Below the pieces are notes generated by a model. It worked only from the letters and a program-made list of their open reading frames with translations, had not been told where the DNA came from and did not search any database. Shown here piece by piece: positions 53,380 to 62,756 of a stretch of DNA of 64,000 nt. The position numbers were made by a program, and so were the translations under genes. Positions within the stretch are counted from its first letter, which is position 1, and each line of letters begins with the position of its first letter. Origin of the DNA: Chitinophaga solisilvae (lineage in GTDB: Bacteria > Bacteroidota > Bacteroidia > Chitinophagales > Chitinophagaceae); the NCBI RefSeq assembly GCF_009928525.1, contig NZ_JAABOK010000001.1, positions 248,001 through 312,000 of the forward strand, in the 5' to 3' direction.

Positions 53380-56300
53380 TTAAAAATTGCAACTGAGTTT
53401 AGCGCCGTATGATCTTGTACCGGGCAGCGTCCAGTGGCCTACGCCCTGGTAGCGCTGGTTGGAAAGGCTCATCGTAATTTCAGGATCATAACCGTTTCCG
53501 GCTGCCGTCCAGGTATACAGGTTGTTGCCGATCAGCGAGAGCGACAGCTGGGAGAGGAAAGGAATATGCTGCATCACCTTACCACCGAAGGCATAGGTGA
53601 TGGCCACTTCTTTCAGCTTCACATAGGTGGCGCTGTAGGTTTCGTTTTCGTAGTACTTCCAGTATTTGTTGTCGTAGTAGTCCGCTGCTGCAATGATGAT
53701 GTCATTCGGTTTGTAGGTGCCGTCGCCTTTGGCGATCACGCCTTCCATAATCATCCCATCGTTGCGCACGGCGCCGTTGGCATCTTTCCAGGTAAGACCG
53801 CCGTTTGCGGCGTCTCTTCCTCTCAGCGTGTTGGTGGTACGTCCGTCCTGGATCAGGCTTTTGGCAACATATGAATAATAGGAGCCGCCCTGACGCCAGT
53901 CGATCAGAAAGTTGCAGGTCAGGTTGCGGTAGTGCAGGCTGTTGCTGAATCCTACGGTGAAGTCAGGATTGTAGTTACCTATTTTCACAAATTCGCCATC
54001 CTGCTGCTGCAGCCCGTTGCTGTTCAGCAGCGCCTGACCGGCATAGGGGCCGTCTTTTACTTTTACCCAGCTTCTGCTGTAGAAATCGCCCATCCGGGTG
54101 CCTTCCCTGATCAGGTAAACCAGGTTACTGCCGTCTGTACTGCCCAGCATGTAACTGGTTACAGCAGGAGTGAGGGAAATAACCTTGTTCTGGTTATGGG
54201 TGAAGTTGATGTCAGATTTCCAGGTGAACTTCCCTTTCACCGGTACCAGATTAAGGCCTATCTCCCAGCCGCTGTTCTGGATATTGCCGGCATTGATGAG
54301 CATACTGCTGGCGCCGGAAGCGATAGTGGTAGGCACCTGTATGATCTGGTTGCGGTTATTGGTTTTATACCAGGTAACGTTGAAGCCTGCACGATCTTTG
54401 AAAAAACTTGCCTCGATACCGCCTTCGTAAGACGTGGAGATCTCCGGTTTCAGTAGGCTGTTCTTCTGGTTAAAGCTGATAGTAGCTCTTTTCACGCTTC
54501 CCCAGTCTGTATCAAACGGTACGGTATTATACAGCTGGTAAGGGTCTGTATCTGAGCCTACCTGCGACCAGTTGGCTCTTACTTTCAGATAAGAAAGCTG
54601 CGGCCATTGTATATGCAGCATATCAGATACAATAGCGCTTACGGATACGGAAGGGTAGAAATAGGAGTTGTTTGCTTTAGGCAGGGTGCTGCTCCAGTCA
54701 TTACGTGCTGTCAGTTGCAGGAATAAATAATCCCGGAAGCTGATTTCACTCATGCCGTAAAGACTGTTGATGCGTTTACGTGTGCCCGTCTGCGTATTGA
54801 TAACTGAGCCGGCGCTTGCATTGGAGAGATTAAAAACATCGGGGAGCGTAAGGCTGCCGGCAGATTGCTGAATAGACTGTAGCTGCTGGTCCATGCGGTT
54901 GCCGCCGACTGCCACCGATACCTTGAAATCATTGTTCACCTCTGGTTTATAGGTCAGGAGGAAATCGCTGTTCTGTTCCCTGAACTGATCGTTTTCCAGT
55001 ACGTAGGCGCCTTTGGGATTTCTTTTTGCACTGAAGGGCCTTTTCTGTTCTTCAGAAACGGAATAATAATCCAGACCGGTACGCAGCATCAGCGTCAGGT
55101 CTTTCCTGATATCCAGCTGTACCTGCACGTTGCCGGTAATACGGTTCCGGTTGTAGCTGTTGGTTTCTTCGTAGGCGATCAGGTAGGGATTATCGTCGGT
55201 GCTGTAGGGGTTATATTGCTGCAATCCTTCCTTACCGGGTATCCAGTAGTTGCGCAGTGCATTAATATCCACGTTGGGCGCAAGTTTATACACCTGCATG
55301 GTCACGCTCTCCGTATAGGCGGAAGGGCGGTTGTTGCTGGCGCTGTTGGTATAGGCCAGGTTACTGCTGACGTGTATGGATTTATTGAGATGATAGGTGC
55401 CGGAGAAGGTAAGGTTATTGCGCTTCATATCCGTATTGGGAACGATACCCTGGTTCTGCATATTGGCATAGGAAATACGGAAGTTGCCGGCATCTCCGCT
55501 TTTAGATACAGCGATGTTATTGGTGAGGGTGCGGCCGGTACGGAAAAAATCCTTTACCCGGTTGGGGTGGGACTGCCATTCAACCGGTATGGGCTTGCCG
55601 TTTTCATCGAGAGGACTGTTCCACTGTACCAGCTTACGGCCGGTATTCAGTTTAGGACCCCATGCCGAAGTGCTGAGGGTATTGGTAGTTCCTTCCCAGT
55701 CGCCACTTCCGAATTCATGCTGAAAATGCGGGAACATCCATGCCTTGTCAAACATGGCTGTAGTATTAAAGCTGATGCCCAGTCCTTTTTTTGCAGCGCC
55801 CGATTTGGTGGTAATCAGGATGACGCCGGAGCCGGCGCGGCTACCATATAAAGCTGCAGCGCTTGCGCCTTTCAGCACGGTGATGCTGGCAATATCATCT
55901 GCGCTGATATCGCTGATAGGGCTGCCATAGTCAATCGTCTGCTTGCCATCCACCGCCTGGGCCGGATTCTGTAATGCCGGAGCCACCGGTACGCCGTCGA
56001 TCACATATAACGGCTGGTTATCTTTACTGATGGAAGACTGTCCGCGTATAGTCACCATTACACTGGATCCGGGATCTGAACCGGTGCTGCGGATATTTAC
56101 GCCGGGCACGCGCGCTGCCAGGCTGTTCATGACGTTGGGTTGTGGTACATCGTTTACATCTTTGGAAGATAACTGTGATATAGCATATCCGAGGTTACGA
56201 CCAGATTTTTTGATGCCCAGCGCGGTAACCACCACTTCTCCCAGGGCTTTGGTAGAAGGCGGCGGTATGTCTGCTGCCGGGGCAGGAGCCGGTTTTGCTG

Positions 56301-56619
56301 CCGGTGCTGATACACTGAGAATTGCATAGTTGTTGATGATGCGGCATTGAACAGATACGTCTGCTGCCAGCCAGGAGAGCGCTTCGTTCAGCGGCGCGGT
56401 ATGTTTCCTGACATGAACGGTACGGGATAACCGGGCATTCACTTCCTCATCGAATGTTACCTGCAGTTGCTGCTGTTCTTTCATCAGCCGGATCAACTCC
56501 CTTACGGTAACGGTATTGCCGGTGAAAGTCAGCATACGTTGCTGTTGGGCAGACAACCGGCCGTAGACGGTCAGCAGAAAAATAAGCATCAGCATCCGAT
56601 GCATTAGAAATGTTTTCAT
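53380..56619 (-). CDS. SusC/RagA TonB-dependent transporter with STN signalling domain
   Basis: This 1079-residue protein has a signal peptide and an N-terminal STN (secretin/TonB short) domain at about 28-100 (VTVRELIRLMKEQQQLQVTF). A short linker follows, then a plug (GEVVVTALGIKKSGRNLGYA, VMNSLAARVPGVNIRSTGSD, QPLYVIDGVPV) and a C-terminal barrel ending in SYGAKLSCNF. The STN domain is the part that contacts a FecR anti-sigma factor, and FecR and an ECF sigma gene lie directly upstream. The set forms a complete cell-surface signalling uptake system energised by TonB. Confidence 0.94.
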   Translation of the reverse strand: MKTFLMHRMLMLIFLLTVYGRLSAQQQRMLTFTGNTVTVRELIRLMKEQQQLQVTFDEEVNARLSRTVHVRKHTAPLNEALSWLAADVSVQCRIINNYAILSVSAPAAKPAPAPAADIPPPSTKALGEVVVTALGIKKSGRNLGYAISQLSSKDVNDVPQPNVMNSLAARVPGVNIRSTGSDPGSSVMVTIRGQSSISKDNQPLYVIDGVPVAPALQNPAQAVDGKQTIDYGSPISDISADDIASITVLKGASAAALYGSRAGSGVILITTKSGAAKKGLGISFNTTAMFDKAWMFPHFQHEFGSGDWEGTTNTLSTSAWGPKLNTGRKLVQWNSPLDENGKPIPVEWQSHPNRVKDFFRTGRTLTNNIAVSKSGDAGNFRISYANMQNQGIVPNTDMKRNNLTFSGTYHLNKSIHVSSNLAYTNSASNNRPSAYTESVTMQVYKLAPNVDINALRNYWIPGKEGLQQYNPYSTDDNPYLIAYEETNSYNRNRITGNVQVQLDIRKDLTLMLRTGLDYYSVSEEQKRPFSAKRNPKGAYVLENDQFREQNSDFLLTYKPEVNNDFKVSVAVGGNRMDQQLQSIQQSAGSLTLPDVFNLSNASAGSVINTQTGTRKRINSLYGMSEISFRDYLFLQLTARNDWSSTLPKANNSYFYPSVSVSAIVSDMLHIQWPQLSYLKVRANWSQVGSDTDPYQLYNTVPFDTDWGSVKRATISFNQKNSLLKPEISTSYEGGIEASFFKDRAGFNVTWYKTNNRNQIIQVPTTIASGASSMLINAGNIQNSGWEIGLNLVPVKGKFTWKSDINFTHNQNKVISLTPAVTSYMLGSTDGSNLVYLIREGTRMGDFYSRSWVKVKDGPYAGQALLNSNGLQQQDGEFVKIGNYNPDFTVGFSNSLHYRNLTCNFLIDWRQGGSYYSYVAKSLIQDGRTTNTLRGRDAANGGLTWKDANGAVRNDGMIMEGVIAKGDGTYKPNDIIIAAADYYDNKYWKYYENETYSATYVKLKEVAITYAFGGKVMQHIPFLSQLSLSLIGNNLYTWTAAGNGYDPEITMSLSNQRYQGVGHWTLPGTRSYGAKLSCNF

Positions 56620-56703
56620 TACTTTACAATTGATTTAGCTGCAGGTGGTTCACGCCTGCACATACAGTTACTTGGCTGATAAACCAGTCAGCTGCTGTTA
56701 AAG

Positions 56704-56723
56704 CGCCCCGCTGCAACGGGGCG
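56704..56723 (-). terminator. GC-rich hairpin between fecR-like and susC-like genes
   Basis: CGCCCCG at 56704-56710 pairs with CGGGGCG at 56717-56723. The stem is strong and lies 8 bp after the FecR stop. The plus strand has a clear TTTT; the minus strand has only CTTT. It may end or attenuate the sigma/FecR transcript before SusC. Confidence 0.6.
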
Positions 56724-56731
56724 TTTTGTAT

Positions 56732-57709
56732 TTAATAAATGACGATGGTGTCTTTGTCTTTCCGGTATTTAAAGCCGGCCGTGCGGGACAGGATGTCCAT
56801 CACCTCTGCCAGCGGGATGTGCCGGAATTCAGCTGTGATACGTTTCTGCAGCAGTTCTTTCCGCTCTACCCTGAAACCTGCCTTGTACCAGTCTTCCAGG
56901 TCGGTGCATACTTCTTTTAACGTAGCCTGGTCATAGGAGAGATGACCGGTAGTCCATGCTGTAACAGTTTCCGGATTGACAGCAGCGATCTGATATTTCG
57001 CGGACCTGGTATGGATGACTGCCTGCTGACGGGGCTGCAGATCGGCCATAGTACGGCCATCCGGGGCCAGCAGCCTTACCTTTCCGGAAACAAGCGTAAT
57101 AGATAAGGCGGCCTCCTGCGGTTGGTCATTCACTTCAAAAGAGGTACCCAGTACCTGTGTGGTGTATTGGCCCGTGGTAACCAGGAAAGGTCGTTCAGCC
57201 GCCGATGTTACGTTGAAGAAGGCGCGGCCGGAGAGCCTTACCTCCCTGACGGCGGTATTGAATGCCCTGTTGTACCGGATAGAGGCGCCGGGAAACAATG
57301 TAATATCAGAACCATCGGGAAGCTGCAGGGAGTGCGGGTGTCCGGGGGAGGCGGTAACTACCTGCCAGGTGACGATGTCTGCATCATGCGCCGGTTTGAA
57401 ATGCATCCAGGCGGTATAGCTGATCAGCAGCAGGAGGGAGGCCGCCGCCGCGATGAATGGACGCAGCAGTTTCCGCCTGTTGCTACGGATGCCGGCCATC
57501 ATACGGAACCGGCGCCAGTCCTGCGCAGCCGCATTTTCATACAGTTGCGGGGGAGTGTTGTTCCAGGCTTTTGCCATGCACGCCTCTACCAGCGCGGGAT
57601 CTGCATCGTCTGCGATATAGGCTTCTATCGCCGCTTTCAGGGCGGCATCTGTTATGTTGCCTTCAAAATAGGCCGTCAGTAAATTGCTGTCAGGTTGAAA
57701 AGCTGCCAT
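56732..57709 (-). CDS. FecR-type anti-sigma factor
   Basis: I use the ATG at 57707-57709 (MAAFQPDSNLLTAYFEGN); a TTG six codons upstream is less likely. The 325-residue protein has an N-terminal cytosolic sigma-binding part, one TM helix at about 87-105 (PFIAAAASLLLLISYTAW) and a periplasmic FecR domain (LPDGSDITLFPGASIRY, VREVRLSGRAFFNVT). The C-terminal FecR_C segment is LLQKRITAEFRHIPLAEVMD. It relays the SusC STN signal to the ECF sigma factor. Confidence 0.92.
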   Translation of the reverse strand: MAAFQPDSNLLTAYFEGNITDAALKAAIEAYIADDADPALVEACMAKAWNNTPPQLYENAAAQDWRRFRMMAGIRSNRRKLLRPFIAAAASLLLLISYTAWMHFKPAHDADIVTWQVVTASPGHPHSLQLPDGSDITLFPGASIRYNRAFNTAVREVRLSGRAFFNVTSAAERPFLVTTGQYTTQVLGTSFEVNDQPQEAALSITLVSGKVRLLAPDGRTMADLQPRQQAVIHTRSAKYQIAAVNPETVTAWTTGHLSYDQATLKEVCTDLEDWYKAGFRVERKELLQKRITAEFRHIPLAEVMDILSRTAGFKYRKDKDTIVIY

Positions 57710-57772
57710 AGTTATCTGTTCATCCAAAAGGACGCAGGTACTGCTATGGTCAAACTATCCGGAAGGGTTGAA

Positions 57773-58366
57773 TTAATATACAGTTAACATTGGAATGGAA
57801 ACCAGGACAACCAGCGCGAGGAAGTCGGCATAGTCCTGCAGCTCGCTACGGAGATATTTCAGGGAAGACGCAATATGATTCTGCACCGTAAAAACGGAGA
57901 CATTCAGCAACGCGGCAATTTCTGCGTAACTCATACCGCGCTCACGGTTAAGGATAAACGCTTCCCGCCGGCGCGGCGGCAGCTTGTCCAGGCAGTGATG
58001 GTAACGTACCATCAGCTCCCGGTAGCTGATGGTGTCGCTGATATTTTCAGTTGCCGGTGTATTATCATCGGCCGTCCGGAGGGTATCGGTGGTTTTTCTG
58101 CGGCGCAGCATGCTCACGGTTTCATGTCTCATCATCGTAAAGAGGTAGCTGTTGAAATCCTGCACGTCCGCTACCCTCGATTTCTGCTGCCAGACTTTCA
58201 GCAACACATTCATGGCAAGCTCTTCACTGATGGCAGGATCCCCGGTAAACGCCGCTGTATAGCGTTTGAGCCGGGGAAAATAATATTCGAAAAGCGGTTT
58301 GAAATGCGTGTCATCACCGGCCAGCCAGTCATGCAGTAATGTCGGAATCAGCGTGGAGGCTTCCAT
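57773..58366 (-). CDS. ECF RNA polymerase sigma factor
   Basis: I start at the ATG at 58364-58366, giving 197 residues; a TTG nine codons upstream coincides with the promoter -7 box and is rejected. Sigma region 2 is at about 20-85 (YYFPRLKRYTAAFTGDP, VLLKVWQQKSRV) and sigma region 4 at about 125-185 (LPPRRREAFILNRERGMSYA, LLNVSVFTVQNHIASSLKYL). It belongs to the Bacteroidota FecI-like ECF group. It is upstream of FecR and the SusC operon. Confidence 0.93.
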   Translation of the reverse strand: MEASTLIPTLLHDWLAGDDTHFKPLFEYYFPRLKRYTAAFTGDPAISEELAMNVLLKVWQQKSRVADVQDFNSYLFTMMRHETVSMLRRRKTTDTLRTADDNTPATENISDTISYRELMVRYHHCLDKLPPRRREAFILNRERGMSYAEIAALLNVSVFTVQNHIASSLKYLRSELQDYADFLALVVLVSIPMLTVY

Positions 58367-58390
58367 CAGGCAACTCTGTTTTGATGGAGG

Positions 58391-58398
58391 CAAATATA
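58391..58398 (-). promoter_or_regulatory. -7 box of the ECF sigma gene promoter
   Basis: The minus strand reads TATATTTG, an exact TAnnTTTG match, ending about 24 bp before the chosen ATG. It supports the ATG at 58366 over the upstream TTG start, which lies inside the box. Confidence 0.6.
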
Positions 58399-58529
58399 AA
58401 AGCGGAATGTTAAGACAGTATTAAATCCTGCTGAACCGATGGTGGAAGTGAACCGCATGACATCCTCATCTCCCGGAAGAATACCACAGTTTGTCGTTTT
58501 TTTCCAAATGTGAAACTCTTCCTATGTTC

Positions 58530-58537
58530 TACCTTTG
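58530..58537 (+). promoter_or_regulatory. -7 box of the VOC gene promoter
   Basis: TACCTTTG matches TAnnTTTG exactly. It is 17 bp before the ATG at 58555 and inside the frame extension that would start at 58510, which argues against the longer protein. Confidence 0.6.
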
Positions 58538-58554
58538 TAAAAAATATCAGACCT

Positions 58555-58917
58555 ATGGCAGATAAACACTCCGACAGCAAGTTGAAACATGAGCAGGTAC
58601 AGTATCTCGAATTCCTGTCTAAAGATCTTGCCCGCGCCAAAGCATTTTACACGAAGAGTTTTGGATGGAAGTTTACAGATTACGGTCCAGACTATACGGC
58701 GTTTGAAGGCGATTATGTAGATGGCGGCTTCACTACCGGAAAACCCGTGAAAGGTACGGTGCTGGTAATCCTTTACTCGGATGATATTAAAGCAACACAG
58801 CAGAAGGTGGTGACGGCAGGAGGAGTTATTGTGAAAGATATCTTCGAATTCCCCGGCGGCAGGCGTTTTCACTTTACAGACCCTGACGGATATGAATTAG
58901 CGGTGTGGTCACTGTAA
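58555..58917 (+). CDS. VOC-superfamily protein (glyoxalase/bleomycin-resistance fold)
   Basis: The start ATG at 58555 gives 120 residues (MADKHSDSKLKHEQVQYLEF), consistent with the promoter box just upstream. The two beta-alpha-beta modules of the vicinal oxygen chelate fold are visible: EFLSKDLARAKAFYTKSFGW at the start and FHFTDPDGYELAVWSL at the end. Possible metal ligands are H and E residues in these strands, but no substrate is implied. Members range from glyoxalases to antibiotic-binding proteins. It is a single cytosolic gene convergent with a lipoprotein gene. Confidence 0.85.
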   Translation: MADKHSDSKLKHEQVQYLEFLSKDLARAKAFYTKSFGWKFTDYGPDYTAFEGDYVDGGFTTGKPVKGTVLVILYSDDIKATQQKVVTAGGVIVKDIFEFPGGRRFHFTDPDGYELAVWSL

Positions 58918-58921
58918 GGAT

Positions 58922-59053
58922 AGGATGAAGATTTGGGGATTTTGGAATTTTTTGATTTTGAGATTTTAAATGCAGCAAATATTTTCGCAAAAATCTCCGC
59001 TGCATTTAAAATCTCAAAATCAAAAAATTCCAAAATCCGTAAATCTTCATCCT
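58922..59053. repeat. Long hairpin, family B palindromic element copy 1
   Basis: Arms 58922-58976 and 58999-59053 are reverse complements with two mismatches over 55 bp. The 22-nt loop (58977-58998) is AT-rich. The element starts four bases after the VOC stop codon and ends one base before the lipoprotein stop codon. It is related in arm and loop to copy 2 at 59745-59880 but in the opposite orientation. Confidence 0.9.
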
Positions 59054-59054
59054 G

Positions 59055-59714
59055 TTATTTCTTCCTGCGGTATTTAACGATGAAAGTGACTTCCGATTTC
59101 ATGGTGACCGTCATCCCCTGCATGTTGTTGGTGGTTATTTTTGTTCCCTGGCCTTTCATGACAAGCGTATCGCCGGAGAAACTATACCGGGTACCGGAAG
59201 GTTCCGAAGCAACACTGCCGGTGGTATTGTTGTCGGCAGGTGTCAGGAGGCCCTTTTCAAAGTAGATGGAATCAGTACCCACCAGCCGGAAGGGCGATTC
59301 ACTCTTCATTTTAGGCATGTTAAATTGCCAGGGCATTTCCAGCATATCGCCGTCTGCTACTCCGTTGATATAGCTGTAATTCTCCACTTTCGTATCTATC
59401 GCATAAGAGAGATCAGACAAGGTACATTTACCCGGTACAATGGTCAGCAGCCCCGTATTGTTGAATGAGGTATACTTACTGGTGGTAATGTTGGTATAAA
59501 GGTCGCCGGACTCTCTGTAGGAGCTGGTTGATTTCGTAGCGGCACTCATCGCTACAAAGTCATATACACCATAAATTTTATGGTCATTGTTACCGCCGGG
59601 TGTGGGCGTAGTACCGGTATTATCCCGGTAAGGTTCAACACTCATTTCCTTTGAACAGGAAAACAATGTGGCAGATAAGACAGCCGTCAGTAACAGGCGG
59701 GTATAGGTATTCAT
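59055..59714 (-). CDS. Lipoprotein of unknown function flanked by family B hairpins
   Basis: This 219-residue protein has a lipoprotein signal (SATLFSCSKE, Cys 20) and a Thr/Pro/Gly-rich linker (TGTTPTPGGNND). A soluble beta-rich domain follows, with strands such as SGDTLVMKGQGTK and VTMKSEVTFIVKYRRKK at the end. It resembles the many small surface lipoproteins of Bacteroidota that have lipocalin-like folds, but no specific family is recognised. A long hairpin borders it on either side. Confidence 0.7.
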   Translation of the reverse strand: MNTYTRLLLTAVLSATLFSCSKEMSVEPYRDNTGTTPTPGGNNDHKIYGVYDFVAMSAATKSTSSYRESGDLYTNITTSKYTSFNNTGLLTIVPGKCTLSDLSYAIDTKVENYSYINGVADGDMLEMPWQFNMPKMKSESPFRLVGTDSIYFEKGLLTPADNNTTGSVASEPSGTRYSFSGDTLVMKGQGTKITTNNMQGMTVTMKSEVTFIVKYRRKK

Positions 59715-59744
59715 GGTAAGCGGATTAAAATTATACGCCTGCGA

Positions 59745-59880
59745 AGATAAATATCATTTTGGGATTTACGGATTTTGGGATTTTGAGATTTAAAATGCAG
59801 CGGAGATTTTTGCGAATGTATTTGCTGCATTTCAAATCTCAAAATCTCAAAATTCCAAAATCCGTAAATAATATTTATCT
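59745..59880. repeat. Long imperfect hairpin, family B palindromic element copy 2 (inverted)
   Basis: The inner stem ends GCAGC/GCTGC bracket a 22-nt loop at 59802-59823. The loop is the reverse complement of the loop of copy 1 except at two positions. Arms are alike but differ by small insertions. The right arm covers the stop codon of the 786-residue protein gene. The copy is thus inserted in the opposite orientation to copy 1. Confidence 0.85.
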
Positions 59881-62235
59881 GTTTTTTTGATACCCCGCGT
59901 ATTGCAGTTTCTTTCTGGAAGCAAGGTTATAAAGCGGAATGTCTACGGCAATGAACAGGTTGAAATGGGGCTTCAGTTCAATTTTATTCATGGCTACTTC
60001 CGCCGGCGTACTCCACTGGCAGCCCAGTCCGAGGGAAAAGGGCAGGTACCACGGAAATCCGTATACCAGTTGTACAGAAGGAGACAGGATATTACCGATG
60101 CTGACGTTCTGCTGGTATTTCCCCTGTTCATCCAGCTTGTAGCGTACCACGGCGCCCACGTCGATGATGCCGGTAAAAAGACTGGCGCTGCCGGCTTTAC
60201 CAAAACCGGTGCTGAGGGAGAGCCCTACCGGAGCGGTAATACCATAGGTATTGGTGAAACCGTCGCCGCCTGTATTGTCTTCACTGCGCATGAACCAGCC
60301 TACATAACCATTCACAGCAAGATTGTATATTGTTTTCTTTTTGATACGGGAGCTGCCGGAAGGCAGGGCAGTAGCATTCAGCAGCTGTTTTACCTGTTCT
60401 GCGTTTTCAGCCTCTCCCAGAGAAACCAGGAGGTTGGTGTATTCTATGAGTACGGGTAACTGATAGAGAATATTTTTGGCTTTCGGCAGCTGTGCCGTGA
60501 TTTTCTCTTTTTGTGCAGACAGCTCTTTCAGCTGTGCTTCCAGCAAAATGATCCTGCTTTGCACGTGCTGTCTGACGCCGTTAGCGTCCTTAGACTCCAG
60601 CGTTTTTTTCAGGATATTAATCTCTTTCTGTTTCTGTACGATGACATTTTCTGCAAGGGTAGCTACCGCTTTGCCGGTACTGTCCAGTTCCTTTTGCAGG
60701 TTTTCCCTGTATCCCGCTAATTCCATTTTAGCCTCCAGGTAGTTGTTTACAAGTTTGAACAGTTCGGCCAGCTGATATACCGCCAGGTTATATTGTTTCT
60801 GTTCTATCTGCGAAATAATGTTTAACGTGCTGGTGGCGGTAGGCAGGTAAAAGACCCTGATTTCTTTCATGATGGCGACAAACTGCTGGCAGGCTGCTGA
60901 TGCGTTGTCCGGCGGCAGGGATATGAATGGTGATGCCAGCTCCAGCCACTGTTGCAGTACAATGCCATATTGTTTGATGCGGTCCAGGTCCTTGTTGGGG
61001 TTCATGAAGCGGTACTGGTTTTCATCTGTTCTGATCTTCTCCAGTGCAGCATTGGCCGCATCCAGGGCGGTAACAGCTGTTAACAGGTTATTGACCACTA
61101 ATGAGGTCTGATTCGCATACGGAGTCAGGACATCTTTCACCTGGTACGCCTGGCCGTTGCCGTAAAAACTAAGTTCTCCCAGTTGCTGGTATATCAGTCC
61201 CATGAATATTTTGGAGATGCCCGCCATCACGGTAGGCTTATTTTTGGAATAATACGCCAGGTCATCCGGGGTGAAGTATTTGTAATTCTTATCATCCGGT
61301 TGTCCCAGCCGTTGTTTGAGGAAGCCGTCAGACAATTTACCGGCTAACTGCATGAAGGCAGCATAGTTGTTATGCGGCTCCTGTACGTATGCGGCGCTGC
61401 TGATCCTGCTGATAACCTGGGAGGGGCCTGCATCGTTGTTCAGCTCCGCTACCAGCTGCGTCAGGGCAAATATGGGTGTCAGTTCCGGTACTTCATTGTT
61501 CAGTACTTTATATTTCGGTAAGGCGTACAATGACGCCACATGTCCCATCAGTCCTTTTACATCGTTATGCACGGCGTCTTTAAGGGCTTTCAGTGTGGCG
61601 GCATAGTTATAGGCTTCAATAGGGCCAATGAGTTTATAGGTTTCAGGGAACAGAATATTGAACTCCGGGTATTTGTCGAGTATCTTTTTTATCCGCTGGA
61701 ATACCGCAACATTGATTTCTTCCTGTGCGCGCTGGATCAGGAAATCGGCCACACCGTTGGCAATATTGGCCGTGAGGTTAGCGCCCCATGCGCCGGATTT
61801 GGTGGACAGCTCATTCGGGACGGGGTAGGCGCCTGCAAAATCGTCATGGATGTTTTTATCACAGTTATTCTCTCCAATCTGACATAGTTCGTGTTCCAGG
61901 AAAGGGTTATCCTTATAGGCAAGTAAGATGTCAGTGTTGGTGGCATTGGGAGGGAGGCCCGCATTTCTGATGAGAATAGCTCTGATGATGCTGACGGAAG
62001 AAGAATCTTTTTGTTTCAATAAGGCGTCTCTTTCTTCTGTCGTCACTTCTTTACCGGTCAGCGGATTAATATTTAAAATGACATTTGCTGAAACGGGAAC
62101 GGGCATTTCCAGCTGCTGGTGCCGCGCATTATAAAACTGGATGGCATCATAGATAGCAGATTGTTTTTTCTGCGCCATGATGCAAACAGGCAGAAATAGG
62201 AGCAGGCATAGCAACACTACGATACTTGTTTTCAT
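59875..62235 (-). CDS. Exported coiled-coil protein with outer-membrane barrel-like C-terminus
   Basis: This 786-residue protein has a signal peptide (VVLLCLLLFLPVCIMAQ). The central part is helical, and residues about 510-600 form a probable coiled coil rich in Lys, Glu and Leu (KQKEINILKKTLESKD). From about residue 640 the sequence turns to beta strands with aromatic ends (NLAVNGYVGWFMRSED, SLGLGCQWSTPAEVA), as in small outer-membrane barrels. I do not recognise a family. It is the last and largest gene of a four-gene operon with a cysteine peptidase, so it could be a surface or outer-membrane effector, receptor or substrate. Confidence 0.7.
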   Translation of the reverse strand: MKTSIVVLLCLLLFLPVCIMAQKKQSAIYDAIQFYNARHQQLEMPVPVSANVILNINPLTGKEVTTEERDALLKQKDSSSVSIIRAILIRNAGLPPNATNTDILLAYKDNPFLEHELCQIGENNCDKNIHDDFAGAYPVPNELSTKSGAWGANLTANIANGVADFLIQRAQEEINVAVFQRIKKILDKYPEFNILFPETYKLIGPIEAYNYAATLKALKDAVHNDVKGLMGHVASLYALPKYKVLNNEVPELTPIFALTQLVAELNNDAGPSQVISRISSAAYVQEPHNNYAAFMQLAGKLSDGFLKQRLGQPDDKNYKYFTPDDLAYYSKNKPTVMAGISKIFMGLIYQQLGELSFYGNGQAYQVKDVLTPYANQTSLVVNNLLTAVTALDAANAALEKIRTDENQYRFMNPNKDLDRIKQYGIVLQQWLELASPFISLPPDNASAACQQFVAIMKEIRVFYLPTATSTLNIISQIEQKQYNLAVYQLAELFKLVNNYLEAKMELAGYRENLQKELDSTGKAVATLAENVIVQKQKEINILKKTLESKDANGVRQHVQSRIILLEAQLKELSAQKEKITAQLPKAKNILYQLPVLIEYTNLLVSLGEAENAEQVKQLLNATALPSGSSRIKKKTIYNLAVNGYVGWFMRSEDNTGGDGFTNTYGITAPVGLSLSTGFGKAGSASLFTGIIDVGAVVRYKLDEQGKYQQNVSIGNILSPSVQLVYGFPWYLPFSLGLGCQWSTPAEVAMNKIELKPHFNLFIAVDIPLYNLASRKKLQYAGYQKNR

Positions 62236-62245
62236 GGGTAGTACT

Positions 62246-62752
62246 TTATAAGTCGTTTTTTAAATTTGCTTTCAGTTCTTTTTTGGACAATCGTTCCAGC
62301 TGGTTGTTTTCATATCTGTAATAGCGGTTTTGCTGCCGGCATTGCAGCAGCAGGAACCAGCTGCCCCTGATCGGGACTTTGATAACAGTTGCCGTCCAGT
62401 TGCCTGTAACAGCGGCGTATTCCTCTTCCAGGAGTGTAATAGCTGCTGTAAATGCTGCTATCTGGGGGCCTGTGGTAGTATGGGAGAATTTCAGTCTTCG
62501 TTTCGGGGTATAGTAAAAATCGGCAAAGGCAATGGCGTTACCCTGGGAAAGTAATACGCAACGCAGTCCTTCCGGCAGTTCCAGGTTATCTCTTTTCAGT
62601 TCTCCAGGATGTACAATATGTACATCATGCAGAAAGGTAAAGGACTGTATTTCGTCCGTTATCCCGAATGCCAGCAGTGGCTGCATCTTCTTTAACTTCT
62701 CTTTGACCTTCTTCCACAACTGGGGAGAATAGGATTGTATAACTAGGGCCAT
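62246..62752 (-). CDS. Unknown cytosolic protein in the peptidase operon
   Basis: This 168-residue protein has no signal peptide or membrane segment. It mixes helices and strands (FGITDEIQSFTFLHDVHIVH, CVLLSQGNAIAFADFYY) and ends in a Lys-rich helix. It lies 4 bp after the peptidase gene and 10 bp before the coiled-coil gene, so it is surely in the same transcript. No family is recognised. It may be a regulator or chaperone of the peptidase. Confidence 0.65.
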   Translation of the reverse strand: MALVIQSYSPQLWKKVKEKLKKMQPLLAFGITDEIQSFTFLHDVHIVHPGELKRDNLELPEGLRCVLLSQGNAIAFADFYYTPKRRLKFSHTTTGPQIAAFTAAITLLEEEYAAVTGNWTATVIKVPIRGSWFLLLQCRQQNRYYRYENNQLERLSKKELKANLKNDL

Positions 62753-62756
62753 AATA

